A stretch of DNA of 64,000 nt from Methylocystis echinoides (lineage in GTDB: Bacteria > Pseudomonadota > Alphaproteobacteria > Rhizobiales > Beijerinckiaceae): the NCBI RefSeq assembly GCF_027923385.1, contig NZ_BSEC01000001.1, positions 2,244,501 to 2,308,500 on the forward strand. Direction: 5' to 3'. Positions 54,899-63,824 of this stretch are shown piece after piece (the first letter of the stretch is position 1; the number at the start of each line of letters is the position of its first letter). The translations under genes and the position numbers were made by a program. Below the pieces are notes generated by a model, which was not told the DNA's origin, did not search any database, and saw nothing but the letters and a program-made list of their open reading frames with translations.

Positions 54899-55816
54899 AT
54901 GTCGATTGCGCCGTCCTGGACGATCATTTCTCGGGCGGCGACAGCGGCCGCGCTTTTTTGCGCCGTCGTCCCGGCGCCTGCGTCCGCTCAGCTCGCGCTT
55001 CCTGGCGCGGTGGCGCCGACTCCCGAAGGGACGATCGCGTCGCCCGCGCGTCCCAAGAAGAAATTGAGCAGCGGCGGCATGGGCTCCGCCCGCGGCCCGG
55101 TTGTCATGCCCAAAGCGCCCTCCGAGGACACGATCGTCGGCAAGACGCTCAAGCTCGACGGCAACGCCAGCGCGATCGAATTCTCCCGCGCCGCGAGCGG
55201 CGAGTTGCAGGTCGCCAAACTCTCCCTTTCGGGTGACCGGCTGTCGCGCTCGGGCGAGGAGTGCCGCGTCGAGGTCGCCGGCATGCCGCTCAAGCTGACC
55301 GCGAGCGACAGCGGCGCCGGACTGCGCCGCTATCAGGTCGCCTCCTTTCCGGCCTGTCCCTTCACGCTCGATGTGCTCGACGGCGCCGTTCTGGTGACCA
55401 ATGACGGCAAGGCCTGCGAGATCAAGGAGGCCGACTGCCGCTCCGACCCGAGCGGCCTGTGGGGCATGCCCGAAAACGAATTCGACCCGGCCAAGGCCGA
55501 GGAAATGCTCGGCTCGCGCGCCAAGGTCGAAAAATCCGTGCGCTCCGATTTCAAGGCGCTCTACGACCGCAACAGCAAGGACCAGCTGGTCCGCAGCTTC
55601 GTGGTGAAGGAGCAGGCCGGCTTCTCGTCATGGCGCGAGGAGGTCTGCCGGACATACGCCAAGGAATCGGATTTCGGCTATTGCGCCCTGCGGCTCACCG
55701 AGGCGCGTGTGATCGCCCTTGGCGCACAGCTCGCCGGCGGCGTGAAGCTTCCCGAAGGCTATGCCGAAATGGTCGCCGCCGAGGAAGCCGCGGCGAAGGC
55801 CAAGGGCCGGAAGTAG
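54899..55816 (+). CDS. Exported hypothetical protein
   Basis: A 305-residue protein with a signal peptide (ALFCAVVPAPASAQL). An N-terminal Pro/Lys segment leads to a beta-rich domain with three to four cysteines (EECRVEVAG, FPACPFTLD, KACEIKEADC). The C-terminal helical part (WREEVCRTYAKESDFGYCAL followed by RLTEARVIALG) resembles LprI-like domains weakly. The family is not established. Starts 57 bp after infC; a separate transcript is likely. Confidence 0.68.
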   Translation: MSIAPSWTIISRAATAAALFCAVVPAPASAQLALPGAVAPTPEGTIASPARPKKKLSSGGMGSARGPVVMPKAPSEDTIVGKTLKLDGNASAIEFSRAASGELQVAKLSLSGDRLSRSGEECRVEVAGMPLKLTASDSGAGLRRYQVASFPACPFTLDVLDGAVLVTNDGKACEIKEADCRSDPSGLWGMPENEFDPAKAEEMLGSRAKVEKSVRSDFKALYDRNSKDQLVRSFVVKEQAGFSSWREEVCRTYAKESDFGYCALRLTEARVIALGAQLAGGVKLPEGYAEMVAAEEAAAKAKGRK

Positions 55817-55818
55817 GA

Positions 55819-55840
55819 GAGACGGCCCGAGGGCCGTCTC
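55819..55840. terminator. Perfect hairpin between convergent genes
   Basis: Ten-base perfect arms GAGACGGCCC and GGGCCGTCTC with a GA loop, three bases after the plus-strand stop. No T-run. It may still stop transcription from both sides. Confidence 0.6.
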
Positions 55841-55882
55841 GTCAAATTGCCCGCGCAGGCCTCGTGAGCCCTTCCCGGAACG

Positions 55883-57778
55883 TCAGCTCTTCCCGCGAGA
55901 AAGGTCGGCTCGGGCGTCGAGCGCTTCCCGGATTTTTCTGGCGAGCTGCACCAGCGTGAAGGGCTTGGTCAGCAGATTGACGTCCGGGTCCAGTATGCCG
56001 TTGCGCAGGATGGCGTGTTTGGAATAGCCGGTGATGAACAGCACATGCAGGGCGTGGCGGCGGAAGACCGCCTCGCGCGCGAGCCTTGCCCCATCCATCT
56101 CCGGCATGATGACATCGGTGATCATCAGCGCAATGTCGGCGCGGTCGCGGAGAATACCGATAGCCTCCTTGCCGCTCGCGGCCTCGATGACCGTGTAGCC
56201 GAGTTCGCGCACGCCCTGCGCGGTGACGCGCCGCGCCGTCTCATCGTCCTCGACGATCAGCACGACTTCCTCCGGCCCGCCGCGCGGGAATTCATCCTGT
56301 TTGGGCTCGGGCGCCTTCGGCTGGCCCTCTTCGGTGTCTTCGACATAGCGCGGCAGATAGAGCTTCACGCTCGCGCCATGGCCGGGTTCCGAATAGATTT
56401 TGATGTGCCCGCCCGACTGGCGCACGAAGCCATGCACCTGCGACAGGCCCAGACCCGTGCCCTTGCCGATGGGCTTGGTCGTAAAGAAAGGATCGAATGC
56501 CTTGGCGAGCGTTTCCGGCGACATGCCCTCGCCGGTGTCGCTGACGCAGATGCAGACGTACTCGCCCGGACGCGCGTCGGGATTATCCTGCGTATAGGTC
56601 TCGTCGAGTTCGGCGTTGCCCGTCTCGATGGTGAGACGGCCGCCTTCCGGCATGGCGTCGCGCGCGTTCACCGCGAGATTGACGATGGCGCTTTCGAGCT
56701 CGTTGGGATCGACCTTCACCGGCCAGAGATGCTTGCCGAGCACGCAGGCGAGCTCGATCCGCGAGCCAAGCGCGCGATGCAGGATCGCCGACATGCCGTT
56801 GACGAGCTGATTGGCGTCGAGCGGGGCCGGATTGAGCGGCTGAATGCGCGAGAAGGCGAGGAGCCTGCGCACCAGTCCGGCGGCGCGGTCGGCCCCGTCC
56901 ATCGCCGAGGAGATCAACTGGTCGAGGCCGTCCTCCTGGCGCGCGAGCTTCCGCCGCATGATGTTGAGGCTCGCGACGATCACGCCGAGCATATTGTTGA
57001 AGTCATGGGCGATCCCGCCGGCGAGCTGGCCGAGCGCGTCGAGCTTCTGCGACTGCCTAAGCTGCGCCTCCACGGCGCTGCGCTTGGTCGACTCCTCGAT
57101 CAGCTCGTTATAGGCGAGGCGCAGCGCGTCACTGGATTTGCGCAGGGCGTCGAGCTGGCGATGCGCCATCAGCACGGCGAAAGCCGCAACGCCCCCCAGC
57201 AGAATGACCATCACGCCGATCGCCGTCTCGAGCGTTTGCGACGCTTCAGCCAAGCGCTCGTGGCGAATGCGGTAAAGCTCCTCCTCGCGCTCGATCATCT
57301 GTGCGATCAGCACGTTGATCTCATCCATCAACGCCTTGCCGCGCCCGTCGCGCACCATCTGGGCCGCCTCGTCGAAGCGGCCCGCGGTCAGCAGATCGAG
57401 CTTGCGCCGCAGGAGGTCGAGGCGCTCATTCACCAGGGGCTTCAGCTTTTCGACGCGCCCCGATTCTTCGGGATTGTCCGCGACCAGCGCCGCGAGCTCC
57501 TGCATCTGGGCCCCGACCGTCGAAAAATCATTTTTCCGGCTGAAGTAGCTGGGATCGCGCGTGATGATATAGCCGCGCTCTTCGCTTTCAGCTTCGCGAA
57601 TGACGCCGCCCAGCCGCAGAAGCGCATTTTCGACGCGGAGCGTGTGGCGCACCCAGGCGCCCGCCTCGCGGCGATATTTTTCCGTGCGAACGGTCACCAG
57701 CCCCGCCGAGGCGAGAATGGAGAACGCAACAATCAGGCTCACTGTCTCCAGGGACAGGATTTGCCGCGGCGTGGGCAT
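55883..57778 (-). CDS. Hybrid histidine kinase with CHASE3 sensor domain
   Basis: A 631-residue sensor. Helix 1 (about 10-30) and helix 2 (about 185-205) flank a periplasmic CHASE3-type helical domain (EAESEERGYIIT). A short coiled coil is followed by the H-box GGIAHDFNNMLG (His258), then the ATPase motifs NLAVNARDAM, DTGEGM and GTGLGLSQVHG. A receiver domain at the C-terminus has Asp555 in MITDVIMPEMDG. The FNNML form of the H-box is typical of HisKA subgroups in alphaproteobacteria. The signal is unknown. Confidence 0.92.
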   Translation of the reverse strand: MPTPRQILSLETVSLIVAFSILASAGLVTVRTEKYRREAGAWVRHTLRVENALLRLGGVIREAESEERGYIITRDPSYFSRKNDFSTVGAQMQELAALVADNPEESGRVEKLKPLVNERLDLLRRKLDLLTAGRFDEAAQMVRDGRGKALMDEINVLIAQMIEREEELYRIRHERLAEASQTLETAIGVMVILLGGVAAFAVLMAHRQLDALRKSSDALRLAYNELIEESTKRSAVEAQLRQSQKLDALGQLAGGIAHDFNNMLGVIVASLNIMRRKLARQEDGLDQLISSAMDGADRAAGLVRRLLAFSRIQPLNPAPLDANQLVNGMSAILHRALGSRIELACVLGKHLWPVKVDPNELESAIVNLAVNARDAMPEGGRLTIETGNAELDETYTQDNPDARPGEYVCICVSDTGEGMSPETLAKAFDPFFTTKPIGKGTGLGLSQVHGFVRQSGGHIKIYSEPGHGASVKLYLPRYVEDTEEGQPKAPEPKQDEFPRGGPEEVVLIVEDDETARRVTAQGVRELGYTVIEAASGKEAIGILRDRADIALMITDVIMPEMDGARLAREAVFRRHALHVLFITGYSKHAILRNGILDPDVNLLTKPFTLVQLARKIREALDARADLSRGKS

Positions 57779-57894
57779 GCATGACCCATAGGACGACGTT
57801 GGGGCGATATTAAGCGCCAGCGCCAGAAAAGCCAGCTTCGCCAATGCAGACGGGCGCCCAATTGAGGCGCCGAAATCGCAGCGGTGGGCGAGGC

Positions 57895-59727
57895 TTAGGG
57901 AACCTCGCGCACGGCGCCGCGGGCGGCGCTCGTCGTCATCGCCGCATAGGCGCGCAGCGCGGCGGACACCTTGCGGCTGCGCGGGCTGGCGGGCGCGAAT
58001 CCCTTCTCGGCCTGAACCGCCCGGCGCGCGGAAAGCTCCGTCTCGCTCACGGCGAGCGTGATCCTGCGGCCCGGAATGTCGATCTCGATCGGGTCGCCGT
58101 CCTGCACGAGCGCGATGGTCCCGCCCTCGGCGGCCTCGGGCGAGACATGGCCGATGGAGAGGCCGGAGGTGCCGCCCGAGAAGCGCCCGTCGGTGATGAG
58201 CGCGCAGGCCTTTCCGAGACCCTTCGACTTCAGATAGCTCGTCGGATAGAGCATTTCCTGCATGCCGGGGCCGCCGCGCGGGCCTTCGTAGCGGATGACG
58301 ACCACGTCGCCCTCCTTCACCTCTCCCGTCAGAATGCCCGAGACGGCGGCGTCCTGACTTTCGAACACGCGGGCGCGGCCGGAGAATTTCAGGACCGAGT
58401 CGTCGACGCCCGCCGTTTTCACGATGCAGCCGTGCTCGGCCAGATTGCCGAAGAGCACCGCAAGGCCGCCGTCCTTCGAGAAGGCGTGGGCGGCGTCGCG
58501 GATCGCGCCCTTGGCGCGGTCGGCGTCGAGCGAGTCGTAACGGCGATCCTGGCTGAAGGCTTCCTGCGTCGGCACGCCGCCGGGCGAGGCGCGGAAGAAG
58601 GTCTTGGCCTTCTCACTGGCGGTGACGCCAATGTCCCAGCGCGAGATGGCGTCGGCCAGCGTGGCGCTGTGGACCGTCGGCCGGTCGCCGTGCAGCAGGC
58701 CGGCGCGGTGCAATTCGCCGAGAATGGAGATCACGCCGCCGGCGCGATGCACATCCTCCATATGCACGTCCGCCACAGAGGGCGCGACCTTGCAGAGCAC
58801 CGGCACGCGGCGCGACATGCGGTCGATGTCGCCCATGGTGAAGTTCACCTCCGCCTCATGGGCGGCGGCGAGGAGATGCAGCACCGTATTGGTCGAGCCG
58901 CCCATGGCGATGTCGAGCGCGATGGCGTTCTCGAAGGCCTCGAACGTGGCGATCGAGCGCGGCAGCACGCTGTCGTCGTCCTGCTCGTAATAGCGGCGGG
59001 CGAGATCGACGATGAGATGGCCGGCCTCGACGAACAGGCGCCGGCGGTCGGCGTGGGTGGCGACGATCGTGCCGTTGCCGGGCAGGGACAGGCCCAGCGC
59101 CTCGGTCAGGCAGTTCATGCTGTTGGCCGTGAACATGCCCGAGCAGGAGCCGCAGGTCGGGCAGGCCGAGCGTTCGATGACCTCGACGTCGCTTTCGGGC
59201 ACCTTGTCGTCGGCGCCGGCGATGATGGCGTCGACGAGATCGAGCGCGTGCTCCTTGCCCCCGAGCACGACCTTGCCGGCCTCCATCGGCCCGCCGGAGA
59301 CGAACACCGCCGGAATGTTGAGCCGCAGCGCGGCCATCAGCATGCCGGGGGTGATCTTGTCGCAGTTGGAGATGCAGACCATTGCGTCGGCGCAATGGGC
59401 GTTGACCATATATTCCACGCTGTCGGCGATGATCTCGCGCGAGGGCAGGGAATAGAGCATCCCGTCATGGCCCATGGCGATGCCGTCATCGACGGCGATC
59501 GTGTTGAATTCCTTGGCGACGCCGCCGGCCTTCTCGATCTCGCGGGCGACGAGCTGGCCCAGATCCTTCAGATGCACATGGCCCGGGACGAACTGGGTGA
59601 AGCTGTTGACGACGGCGATGATCGGCTTGCCGAAGTCCGAGTCCTTCATGCCCGTGGCGCGCCAGAGGCCGCGCGCGCCAGCCATGTTGCGGCCGTGGGT
59701 GGTGGTGCGGGAGCGATAGGGAGGCAT
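57895..59727 (-). CDS. ilvD: Dihydroxy-acid dehydratase
   Basis: A 610-residue Fe-S enzyme of valine, isoleucine and pantothenate synthesis that dehydrates dihydroxyisovalerate. [27 protein letters not shown] (cluster Cys122) and [18 protein letters not shown] are hallmarks, and [15 protein letters not shown] closes the C-terminal domain. Length is typical. ATG start. It stands alone here; other ilv genes are not in the window. Confidence 0.96.
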   Translation of the reverse strand: MPPYRSRTTTHGRNMAGARGLWRATGMKDSDFGKPIIAVVNSFTQFVPGHVHLKDLGQLVAREIEKAGGVAKEFNTIAVDDGIAMGHDGMLYSLPSREIIADSVEYMVNAHCADAMVCISNCDKITPGMLMAALRLNIPAVFVSGGPMEAGKVVLGGKEHALDLVDAIIAGADDKVPESDVEVIERSACPTCGSCSGMFTANSMNCLTEALGLSLPGNGTIVATHADRRRLFVEAGHLIVDLARRYYEQDDDSVLPRSIATFEAFENAIALDIAMGGSTNTVLHLLAAAHEAEVNFTMGDIDRMSRRVPVLCKVAPSVADVHMEDVHRAGGVISILGELHRAGLLHGDRPTVHSATLADAISRWDIGVTASEKAKTFFRASPGGVPTQEAFSQDRRYDSLDADRAKGAIRDAAHAFSKDGGLAVLFGNLAEHGCIVKTAGVDDSVLKFSGRARVFESQDAAVSGILTGEVKEGDVVVIRYEGPRGGPGMQEMLYPTSYLKSKGLGKACALITDGRFSGGTSGLSIGHVSPEAAEGGTIALVQDGDPIEIDIPGRRITLAVSETELSARRAVQAEKGFAPASPRSRKVSAALRAYAAMTTSAARGAVREVP

Positions 59728-59829
59728 GGCGAAATCTTTCCGTCTCGGGGGATTTGCCCTCGCGGGGCCTTTGTTCTTGGCGATAGCTCAGGCCGCGCGC
59801 CCCCGCAACCTCCATTGCGGGCGGCGTCA

Positions 59830-59858
59830 TTGGCCGGGGCTGTGAGAGAGGATATAAT
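59830..59858 (+). promoter_or_regulatory. Sigma-70-like promoter directly before the Uma2 start
   Basis: TTGGCC (59830-59835), exactly 17 bp, then TATAAT (59853-59858). The -10 ends seven bases before the ATG, so transcription would begin at or one base before the start codon. This predicts a leaderless mRNA. Confidence 0.6.
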
Positions 59859-59865
59859 CTTCGCC

Positions 59866-60417
59866 ATGTCCGCGCGCCCGAAAGACCGCATGACCGTCGA
59901 GGAATATCTCGTCTGGAGCGAAGCTCAGGAGGGGCGCTTCGAGCTCGTCAACGGGGTGGTATACGCCCAGGCCGCCGAGCGGGCGGCGCACGCCAAAATC
60001 AAGCTGGCCGCCGCCATCGCCCTGGCTGACTCGATAAGGGCCGGCGGCCTGCCATGCCATGTGTTGCCGGACGGCATGGCCATAAGGATTGGCGCTCATA
60101 CCGTTTTCGAGCCTGACGCGCTTGTCTATTGCGGCCCTGAACTCCCGCCAGACGCGCTTTCCGTCGAGAACCCGATGATCGTCGTCGAAGTGGTGTCTCC
60201 GTCTACCGGTCGTTACGACAACACGCACAAATTCATCGGTTATTTCGCGCTTCAGAGCGTTCGGCACTATCTGATCATCGATCCCGAAGAGCAGGTCGTC
60301 GTCCACCACGAGCGGGGGGAGGACGGCGTCATCCTCAGCCATATCCTCAGAAGCGGCGTTGCAACGCTCGATCCGCCTGGCCTGACGCTTCCGCTCGTCA
60401 GACTCTTCGGCCAATAA
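59866..60417 (+). CDS. Uma2-family (DUF820) restriction-like nuclease fold protein
   Basis: A 183-residue protein. MTVEEYLVWSEAQEGRFELV and VVEVVSPSTGRYDNTHKF are Uma2/DUF820 hallmarks; EPDALVY followed by EVVSPST gives the PD-(D/E)xK-like acidic residues. These proteins are abundant in cyanobacteria and some alphaproteobacteria, and have no firm role. Putative leaderless mRNA. The long frame upstream of the ATG is a shadow of ilvD. Confidence 0.9.
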   Translation: MSARPKDRMTVEEYLVWSEAQEGRFELVNGVVYAQAAERAAHAKIKLAAAIALADSIRAGGLPCHVLPDGMAIRIGAHTVFEPDALVYCGPELPPDALSVENPMIVVEVVSPSTGRYDNTHKFIGYFALQSVRHYLIIDPEEQVVVHHERGEDGVILSHILRSGVATLDPPGLTLPLVRLFGQ

Positions 60418-60425
60418 AAAACACA

Positions 60426-60463
60426 GGCCCGAAAGGCGGCAGTCATTGCCGCGATTTCGGGCC
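60426..60463 (-). terminator. Intrinsic terminator between Uma2 and carrier protein genes
   Basis: Nine-base arms GGCCCGAAA and TTTCGGGCC around an inner GCGGCA/TGCCGC hairpin. On the minus strand it is followed by a T6 run, after the carrier protein gene; it also ends 46 bp after the Uma2 stop. Confidence 0.75.
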
Positions 60464-60491
60464 TTGCGAGACGGCGCGGGGCCGGTGGGGA

Positions 60492-60752
60492 TTACGCGGC
60501 CTTGCGGGCGGCGGCTTCCGGGAGGATGTCGTTCAGGCAGGCGACGATCGAATTGATCGAGACGAAGCTCTGGCGGCGCAGCATCTGGACGGGGAATTCG
60601 ACGTCGAAGGCTTCTTCCAGCGCGAGCATGGTGCGGATCGCCGCGAAGGGGGTCAGGCCCGCCTCATAGAGGTCGGCGCTGTCGGACAGGCTCTCGATGG
60701 GCGTATGCAGGCGGCCGTTTTCTTGCAAGAGGCGGCGAATGGTCTCGATCAT
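60492..60752 (-). CDS. Acyl/aminoacyl carrier protein-like, lacking the modified Ser
   Basis: An 86-residue protein of the acyl carrier fold, closest in pattern to the alphaproteobacterial aminoacyl carrier proteins (IESLSDSADLYEAGLTPF followed by IRTMLALEEAFDVEF and SFVSINSIVACL). The segment that normally bears the phosphopantetheine serine (GLSSF or GLTSF in relatives) reads GLTPF, so the attachment serine is missing, with no other Ser at that place. It may be inactive as a carrier or serve as a binding decoy. GGAG precedes the ATG. Confidence 0.78.
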   Translation of the reverse strand: MIETIRRLLQENGRLHTPIESLSDSADLYEAGLTPFAAIRTMLALEEAFDVEFPVQMLRRQSFVSINSIVACLNDILPEAAARKAA

Positions 60753-60995
60753 CGGTCTCAACTCCAAAGGCGCGCGCCAACAGTCTCTGCGCGGGCCGGG
60801 CTTTTCGCTCGAAGTGATGGTCGCGATTGTCTGTGCCAATCGTGAATATCAAGAAAAGAAATGGGGCGCCGCGCCTGAACCGAAAATGAATTCCCGGGCG
60901 ATTTAACGATTTTTCATGTAGCCTGTGGTTAACGAAGAGTTGCCGGCGCGGCCCGAATATTGTCGACGCCCCGTGCGATGCGATAGGCTCGTCTC

Positions 60996-61745
60996 ATGAG
61001 GACAATCAGCGCTCTGGCGTTCACAATCCTGCTCGGACTGGCCCCGGCCGGCGTGGCGGCGCAGGAGGAGGGCCGTCCCGCCCTGTCCGAGGATCCCGAC
61101 GGCGGGCAGTTCCTGTTCATCCCCGGCATCGGCAAGATTCCCCTGTCGCCGGGCATGCGTGGTCTCGGCCCCGCCGAACCCCCGGAACATAGCCCGTCGC
61201 CGCGGGCCGCGCCCAAAGCCGCCGCGCCGCCGCCGGAGCCGCCGCTCAGCGCCGGGGAGCGGCAGGCTCGTGACATGGCCCGGCTCTTTGCCCGGCTGGC
61301 CGGCGCCGAGGACGAACGCGAGGCGCAGGGCGCGGCGAGCGCCATCCTGCGGCGCTGGGCGCAATCCGGCTCGGATACGGTCGACCTGCTCGCCGCCCGC
61401 GCGCTGGCCGCCGAACAGGCAGGCGCGCCGACGCTCGCGAGAGCGTTGCTGGACTATATCGTCGTCCTATCTCCCTATTGGCCCGAGGGCTTCGTGCGTC
61501 GCGCGCGTGTGAAGGCGTCCGAGGGCGACGTCGCGGGCGCGCTGGCGGACCTGGAGACGGCGGCGCGGCTGGAGCCGAAACGCTTCGACGCGCTGGAGGC
61601 GCTGGGGACTCTCGCCGAAAAGGCGGGGGACAAGAAGCGCGCCCTCGACGCCTGGCGCAAGGCGCTGGAAATCAACCCCCGCGGCCCGGAAGCCGAGCGC
61701 GGCGTCCAGCGGCTGCGTCTCGAGGTCGAAGGCCAGCCGATCTGA
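60996..61745 (+). CDS. Exported TPR protein
   Basis: A 249-residue protein with a signal peptide ([19 protein letters not shown]). A Pro/Ala-rich linker leads to two or three TPR units in the C-terminal half ([20 protein letters not shown] and [20 protein letters not shown]). TPR proteins bind partners in the periplasm. It lacks a clear ribosome site; a TTGTCG-N18-TAGGCT pair ends six bases before the ATG, so a leaderless message is possible. Confidence 0.82.
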   Translation: MRTISALAFTILLGLAPAGVAAQEEGRPALSEDPDGGQFLFIPGIGKIPLSPGMRGLGPAEPPEHSPSPRAAPKAAAPPPEPPLSAGERQARDMARLFARLAGAEDEREAQGAASAILRRWAQSGSDTVDLLAARALAAEQAGAPTLARALLDYIVVLSPYWPEGFVRRARVKASEGDVAGALADLETAARLEPKRFDALEALGTLAEKAGDKKRALDAWRKALEINPRGPEAERGVQRLRLEVEGQPI

Positions 61746-61770
61746 CGGAGAGGCTTGGATTCGGGCCTTC

Positions 61771-61832
61771 CTCCAGCTCCCACTGCCCGCCTGCGGGAGA
61801 GGGGGGCGGGGTGAGAGGCAGGCGGCGGGTGA
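61771..61832. repeat. Degenerate intergenic repeat
   Basis: CTCCCACTGCCCGCCTGCGGGAGAGGGGGGCGGGGTGAG resembles the CTCCC-GCGGGAG hairpin of the dispersed repeats, with only one complete stem. A similar half-copy (CTCTGCCCGCTCTTGCGGGG) is at about 27144-27170. Confidence 0.5.
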
Positions 61833-61878
61833 GGTGCCTGCAACATGGTCAGCCCAGCTTATCAAAGGGGAACGCCAC

Positions 61879-62475
61879 GTGAGCGACGCGAAAAGACTTC
61901 CGGCCGAGGTGATGGAGCAGCTTTTCACAGCCGCGCGCACCCATAATGGCTGGCTCGACCGGGAGGTTCCCGACGCATTGCTCGAACTGGCTCTCGACTA
62001 CGCCAAATGGGGTCCGACGAGCGCCAATTGCTCGCCGATGCGGATCGTTTTCGTCCGCTCGCAGGAGGCCAAGCAGCGGCTCGCGCCGGCCATGTCCGCC
62101 GGCAATCTCGCAAAGACCATGGCCGCGCCGGCGACGGCGATCATCGGCTACGATCTCGACTTCCCGGATCTGCTCCCGCAGCTCTACCCCGCGACCGACG
62201 CCCGCTCGTGGTTCGCCGGAAATGACGCGCTGATCGAGGAAACGGCGTTTCGCAACGGCACACTTCAGGCGGGCTATTTCCTTCTCGCCCTGCGCGCCGT
62301 CGGGCTCGACGCCGGGCCGATGAGCGGCTTCGACAAGGCGACGGTGGACGCCGAGTTTTTCAAAAACACGCGCATCAGATCGAATTTCCTGATCAATATC
62401 GGCTATGGCGACGTCGCGCAGCTTTACCCGCGCGGCCCGCGCCTCGCCTTCGAGGACATGGCCAAAATCCTGTGA
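61879..62475 (+). CDS. RutE/HadB-type nitroreductase (malonic semialdehyde reductase-like)
   Basis: A 198-residue FMN-dependent nitroreductase-fold protein. [37 protein letters not shown] and [11 protein letters not shown] are typical of RutE, which reduces malonic semialdehyde in uracil breakdown. Length matches RutE. The other rut genes are absent, so the role may be general detoxification of aldehydes or nitro compounds. GTG start after AAAGGGG. Confidence 0.85.
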   Translation: MSDAKRLPAEVMEQLFTAARTHNGWLDREVPDALLELALDYAKWGPTSANCSPMRIVFVRSQEAKQRLAPAMSAGNLAKTMAAPATAIIGYDLDFPDLLPQLYPATDARSWFAGNDALIEETAFRNGTLQAGYFLLALRAVGLDAGPMSGFDKATVDAEFFKNTRIRSNFLINIGYGDVAQLYPRGPRLAFEDMAKIL

Positions 62476-62482
62476 GGCTGTC

Positions 62483-62872
62483 ATGACGCTGCGAATCATC
62501 CCCGAGCGATACCTTCCGCATGTGCAGGGCCTGCTGCGGATCGCGACCGCGCTGCTGTTTTTGCAGCACGGAACCGCGAAGCTCTTCGGCGTGCCGCATG
62601 TCGACATGTTCAACGGGCTGAAGCTGTTCTCGCTGCTCGGCGTCGGCGGCGCGATCGAACTCGTGGGCGGCGCGCTGTTGCTCATCGGCCTGTTCACGCG
62701 GCCAGTCGCCTTCATCCTGTCGGGCGAGATGGCGGTGGCCTATTTCGGATTTCACGCCTTTCAGAACTTCTGGCCGATCCTGAACAAGGGCGAACTCGCC
62801 GCGCTCTACTGCTTCGTTTTTCTCTTCTTCGCCGTCGCCGGCCCCGGGAAATTCGCGGTCGACCGCGCCTGA
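62483..62872 (+). CDS. DoxX-family membrane protein
   Basis: A 129-residue protein with four helices. LLRIATALLFLQHGTAKLFG and GAIELVGGALLLIGLFTRPV are hallmarks of the DoxX family, whose members are associated with redox or lipid roles. It begins seven bases after the nitroreductase stop; the two form an operon. Confidence 0.9.
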   Translation: MTLRIIPERYLPHVQGLLRIATALLFLQHGTAKLFGVPHVDMFNGLKLFSLLGVGGAIELVGGALLLIGLFTRPVAFILSGEMAVAYFGFHAFQNFWPILNKGELAALYCFVFLFFAVAGPGKFAVDRA

Positions 62873-62967
62873 TCCTCATGCTGCGACGCACCCTCGCATT
62901 CCGCCGCAAGCGTGATCCGGGCCAACTCTATTGACAATAGGGGCGCGGGACCTATTCCCTTGCGTGC

Positions 62968-63576
62968 ATGACCGAGACCGCCGTCACAACCAAGCGCCGT
63001 TCCCATGCCCTGGCGCTGCCCAATATCCTCACCTATGGGCGGTGCGTCGCCGTCCCGGTGGTGGCGGGGCTTTTGATCGAGTCCAGCGAGGATTGGGCGC
63101 GCTGGACGGCGCTCGGGGTCTATACGGCGGCCGCCGTCACGGATTTTCTCGACGGCTATCTGGCGCGCGCCTGGCAGCAGCAGTCGCCGATCGGCCGCAT
63201 GCTCGATCCGATCGCGGATAAATTGCTCGTCGCCGCAACGATTCTCGCCGTGGTCGCCAATCAGACGCTCGTCGGCTGGACGCTCTGGGCCGCAATCATC
63301 ATCCTCTGCCGCGAGATCCTCGTTTCCGGCCTGCGCGAATATCTGGCCGAGCTCAAGGTGCGCCTGCCGGTCTCGACCATCGCCAAGTGGAAGACCGCGT
63401 TTCAGCTCGTATCGCTCGGTTTCTTCATCGCCGGTCCGGCGGGCGAAGCGGTTCTGCCCGGCGCCGTGAAGATCGGCTCGGCGATGCTCTGGGTCGCGGC
63501 GGTTCTCACGCTCTACACCGGCGCGGATTACATGCAGGCGGCGTTCGCGCATTTCGGGGAAGACGACGCGTCATGA
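62968..63576 (+). CDS. pgsA: CDP-diacylglycerol-glycerol-3-phosphate phosphatidyltransferase
   Basis: A 202-residue membrane enzyme of phosphatidylglycerol synthesis. LPNILTYGRCVAVPVV at the N-terminus and the CDP-alcohol transferase signature TDFLDGYLARAWQQQSPIGR followed by MLDPIADK, with the catalytic Asp residues. TTGACA-N16-TATTCC ends nine bases before the ATG and there is no ribosome site, so the message may be nearly leaderless. Its stop overlaps the moaD start (ATGA). Confidence 0.95.
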   Translation: MTETAVTTKRRSHALALPNILTYGRCVAVPVVAGLLIESSEDWARWTALGVYTAAAVTDFLDGYLARAWQQQSPIGRMLDPIADKLLVAATILAVVANQTLVGWTLWAAIIILCREILVSGLREYLAELKVRLPVSTIAKWKTAFQLVSLGFFIAGPAGEAVLPGAVKIGSAMLWVAAVLTLYTGADYMQAAFAHFGEDDAS

Positions 63577-63824
63577 AGGCGGTGTATTTCGCCTGGGTTC
63601 GGGAGCGCATCGGCGTCTCCGAGGAGGAGATCGATCCGCCGCGCGAGGTCGAGACCGTGCGCCAGCTCGTCGACTGGCTGTCGGCGCGCGGAGAGGGCTA
63701 CGCCGCCGCTTTCGCCAATCCGAAGACGATCCGCGCGGCCATTGACAAGACCCACGCCGCGCCGGATGCGCCGATCGGCGCCGCGCGCGAGATCGCCTTC
63801 TTCCCGCCGATGACGGGCGGATGA
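63573..63824 (+). CDS. moaD: Molybdopterin synthase sulfur carrier subunit
   Basis: An 83-residue ubiquitin-fold protein ending in the essential Gly-Gly (FFPPMTGG), which carries the thiocarboxylate sulfur used to make molybdopterin. It overlaps pgsA and moaE by four bases at either end, so all three are co-translated. The joining of pgsA and moaD is a recurring alphaproteobacterial order. Confidence 0.95.
   Translation: MKAVYFAWVRERIGVSEEEIDPPREVETVRQLVDWLSARGEGYAAAFANPKTIRAAIDKTHAAPDAPIGAAREIAFFPPMTGG

Noticed and set aside
57844..59865. Open frame running into the Uma2 gene from upstream
   Set aside because: The upstream 670 codons are antisense to ilvD; Uma2 begins at the ATG at 59866.
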